The position numbers and the translations under genes were made by a program. Of a DNA stretch of 44,424 bases, positions 42,628 through 44,424 are shown piece by piece (within the stretch, counting starts at the first letter, position 1; every line of letters starts with the position of its first letter). The notes under the pieces are model-generated. The model ran no database searches. It worked only from the letters and a program-made list of their open reading frames with translations, and was not told where the DNA came from. This stretch comes from Bacteroidales bacterium (GTDB lineage: Bacteria > Bacteroidota > Bacteroidia > Bacteroidales > ML635J-15). The stretch is from positions 1 to 44,424 of the forward strand of contig JAQVOJ010000011.1 of NCBI GenBank assembly GCA_028702675.1, read 5' to 3'.

Positions 42628-43890
42628 ATGAAACGATTAATATTTATTTTAGCAAGTCTACAATTGACATCATGTCACGCACAGACAAACGAAAAAAAAC
42701 AATTTGAAACAGACTCAAAAGACTATTTGAAAATAGTATATGAGCAGTGTTCAAAACCTGATATAATTGAAGTCGAATCAACTACAGACGGATATATTGA
42801 AGTTGAATACTTATGCGATGGTAAACGCTATGAAATAGGTATAAGAAATAATACATTGTTGTTTAGTGAACACTCTGTAAACCTTAATGAAATCCCTTTA
42901 GACAAAATTAATCGCAAACTTGAAAAAAAATATCAAGGCTGGACACTTGACGAGGTTTCACAAGTAAAAACTAATGACACTACTTTTCTGAAAGTTGAAA
43001 TATTAAAAGACGGAATTGAGCAGAATTTGTATTTTACAAACGACGGAAAGTGGTTTAAAATAAAACCAATAGATATTTCTTCAACGCTCGATTTTAATGC
43101 TGTTGAAAGGAATACCATGTATAAATCCGCAAAATATAAATTCCATAAACCCGATAGCGTGTATGAGATGCCCGATTTATTGAAAGAAGTTTCGGGTATA
43201 GCATTAAGTTCTGAAAATATTATTTACTGCATTCAAGATGAAATCGGTTCCATTTTCGCATATGATTTGAAAAAACAGGAAATTTCTAATTCTTACCGAT
43301 TTACTGATATTGGCGATTTTGAAGATTTAGCCATTAATAAAAACATTGTTTATGTTCTGAGAAGTGATGGAAATTTATTTGTGTATGATTTTAAAAATAA
43401 AACTAAAATATCACAGACAATGCTTCAGATAAATTCGTTAAATATTGAAGGAATTTGCTTTAGAGATGGATATATCTATATTGCTTGTAAAGATGCATTA
43501 GTTAATCATATAGATTCGAAACGAATGATTTATAGAGTTAAAGCAAACAAATTAGATAACATTGAGCCTTATTTGGAGATAAATATTGATGATTTATCTA
43601 ATTTTCTGACTAAAAATTATCCTGAAATAGGAATTACAAAAATCCTTTTTAATCCTTCATCAATTGCAATTCATCCAATTACTAATGAAATGTATATTCT
43701 TTCTGCTTCTGACAGATTTATTGCAATATATAAAGACAAACAATTAATAAATATAATTCCTTTGTCCGCTGAGATATATTATAAACCAGAAGGAATGTCA
43801 TTTTACGAAAATGGTGACTTATTAATATCATCAGAAGGTGATAAAAAAGGATTTGTAACGGGAACGATTAATTTAATAAAGAATGAATGA
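42628..43890 (+). CDS. SdiA-regulated/phytase-like lipoprotein
   Basis: A 420-aa predicted lipoprotein. I start at ATG 42628 because it begins with a lipoprotein-like signal (MKRLIFILASLQLTSC, Cys16); an earlier in-frame ATG 44 codons upstream would run through the attC-like structure. Residues ~30-150 look PepSY-like (two similar halves with KKYQGWTLDEVSQVK). The C-terminal ~250 residues form a beta-propeller of the SdiA-regulated/phytase-like type (LLKEVSGIALS, DIGDFEDLAI, INSLNIEGICFRDGYIYIACKD, YKPEGMSFYENGDLLISSEGDKKG). Ligand unknown. It is alone in its unit between complementary GTTAGGGGGC and GCCCCCTAA ends. Confidence 0.75.
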   Translation: MKRLIFILASLQLTSCHAQTNEKKQFETDSKDYLKIVYEQCSKPDIIEVESTTDGYIEVEYLCDGKRYEIGIRNNTLLFSEHSVNLNEIPLDKINRKLEKKYQGWTLDEVSQVKTNDTTFLKVEILKDGIEQNLYFTNDGKWFKIKPIDISSTLDFNAVERNTMYKSAKYKFHKPDSVYEMPDLLKEVSGIALSSENIIYCIQDEIGSIFAYDLKKQEISNSYRFTDIGDFEDLAINKNIVYVLRSDGNLFVYDFKNKTKISQTMLQINSLNIEGICFRDGYIYIACKDALVNHIDSKRMIYRVKANKLDNIEPYLEINIDDLSNFLTKNYPEIGITKILFNPSSIAIHPITNEMYILSASDRFIAIYKDKQLINIIPLSAEIYYKPEGMSFYENGDLLISSEGDKKGFVTGTINLIKNE

Positions 43891-43895
43891 TTTAC

Positions 43896-43971
43896 GCCCC
43901 CTAATATACAGGAATATGAGCGGTCTGCATTCCGAAAGTATTCGGAACCCAGCGAGTATTCCCGGTTGAAC
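43896..43971. other. Second attC-like site or terminator hairpin
   Basis: GCCCCCTAA at 43896-43904 is the exact reverse complement of 42602-42610. A hairpin TTCCGAA-AGTA-TTCGGAA (43930-43947) is nested in an outer pair GGAATA/TATTCC (43911-43916, 43957-43962), and GTTGAAC at 43965-43971 fits GTTRRRY. The inner stem could simply be a terminator for the lipoprotein gene. Confidence 0.4.
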
Positions 43972-44158
43972 TACATCTCAAATCAAGTAAAATGTTCTAG
44001 TTTTTCTATGTACTTTGCGTGAGATAGGGGTAGGAATATTTTATTAAATAATTCTATAATTCGTTAATGTTTGTTTTTACACTGAACTATTTCCAAAAGA
44101 TTAAAAAGACAGTACAAATACTACTTTTAAAGCAAAAATCCTTAAAAGTCTCTTAGAA

Positions 44159-44301
44159 ATTGCAAAATTTATGTTATATTGCGAGAGAAAACGCACTAAC
44201 TCGTTTATAAATGCTTACAATTAATTACAAATGTTTAACACACGGATATATGAGTTTGTGTTTCAGGCTTTTGCGGGTTTGGGTGTTTTTGTAAACGAGT
44301 T
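44159..44301. repeat. Right copy of ~142-bp direct repeat
   Basis: See 36934-37074. The last 108 bases (44194-44301) agree with the left copy at 106 positions, including the palindrome ends AACTCGTTTA and TAAACGAGTT. What follows differs (GTTATGCGG here, GTTGCCAAC on the left), so the homology stops at the GTT, as expected if a recombination point lies there. Confidence 0.93.
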
Positions 44302-44375
44302 ATGCGGCAGCTTAAAAGACGACACCAAACCAAAAAAAATCACCTTGACAACCACCCGACTTTGAACTACGAAGG

Positions 44376-44424
44376 ATGAAATTTTTCAGGGACAACTTCC
44401 AGCATTTCCAAAAAACAGTTTACC
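44376..44424 (+). CDS. Possible start of a gene cut by the window end
   Basis: An ATG preceded by a GAAGG site opens a frame (MKFFRDNFQHF...) that is still open after 16 codons at the last base. Too short to identify. It would be the next gene after the right repeat. Confidence 0.25.
   Translation, partial: MKFFRDNFQHFQKTVY

Larger units (their letters stand above)
43891..44424. other. Right boundary of the accessory segment, to window end
   Basis: After the lipoprotein gene come GCCCCCTAA (43896-43904), a nested hairpin (43911-43962), a ~190-base stretch with nothing recognisable, and the right copy of the direct repeat (44159-44301). Beyond the repeat only 123 bases remain, with a possible gene start at 44376. 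Confidence 0.65.

Overview
The window looks like chromosomal DNA from an AT-rich, probably anaerobic member of the Bacteroidota (Bacteroidales/Marinilabiliales-like). Support: a secreted subtilase with a type IX secretion C-terminal tail; Bacteroidota-typical families (TIGR02757, short AMP nucleosidase, the ~50-aa DUF4295 protein beside L28/L33); TAnnTTTG -7 promoter boxes just upstream of many genes; and an [FeFe]-hydrogenase maturation gene (hydG). This is inference from protein content; I ran no database search.

Layout. 1-2.1 kb: dnaX. 2.1-4.5 kb (minus): hydG, two tandem TM1266-type regulators and an Rrf2 repressor, ending a hydrogenase-maturation operon. 4.5-5.7 kb: ferritin and a divergent flavin-binding oxidase-like gene. 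5.8-21.2 kb (all minus): a housekeeping and envelope run with an MBL hydrolase, hybrid histidine kinase, LpxL-type acyltransferase, outer-membrane barrel, xseA, T9SS subtilase, lipoprotein, mnmA, MORN/YwqK protein, two tandem sialidase-fold secreted paralogues, and an acyl-CoA dehydrogenase with etfA and etfB. 21.3-25 kb (plus): mnmE, a possible small-RNA locus, a zinc-ribbon membrane protein and a DnaQ-exonuclease/GIY-YIG fusion. 24.9-25.7 kb: a gene-free stretch with a 230-bp element bounded by perfect 20-bp inverted repeats. 25.7-28.9 kb: a polyamine operon (arginine decarboxylase, agmatinase, deoxyhypusine-synthase-like). 29.8-32.9 kb: rpmB-rpmG-DUF4295, ftsY, cobO and amn. 33-36.7 kb: tRNA methyltransferase, TIGR02757, LysE and aldehyde dehydrogenase.

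36.9-44.3 kb is the accessory part and the most interesting. Two copies of a ~142-bp palindrome-bearing sequence (106/108 identical over the core) flank 7.2 kb. Between them are a 1213-aa type IIG restriction-modification enzyme, a one-TM protein, a three-TM protein, an unannotated 27-aa peptide with seven consecutive prolines, and, in a second unit, a SdiA-regulated-type lipoprotein gene. The first unit is bounded by mosaic inverted repeats. The lipoprotein unit starts and ends with a perfect 9-bp complementary pair next to long imperfect hairpins. This resembles integron cassettes with attC-like sites but no integrase in view. I propose a CALIN-like or other mobile cassette cluster carrying a restriction system with membrane partners; the cassette model and the idea that these genes cooperate are inference.
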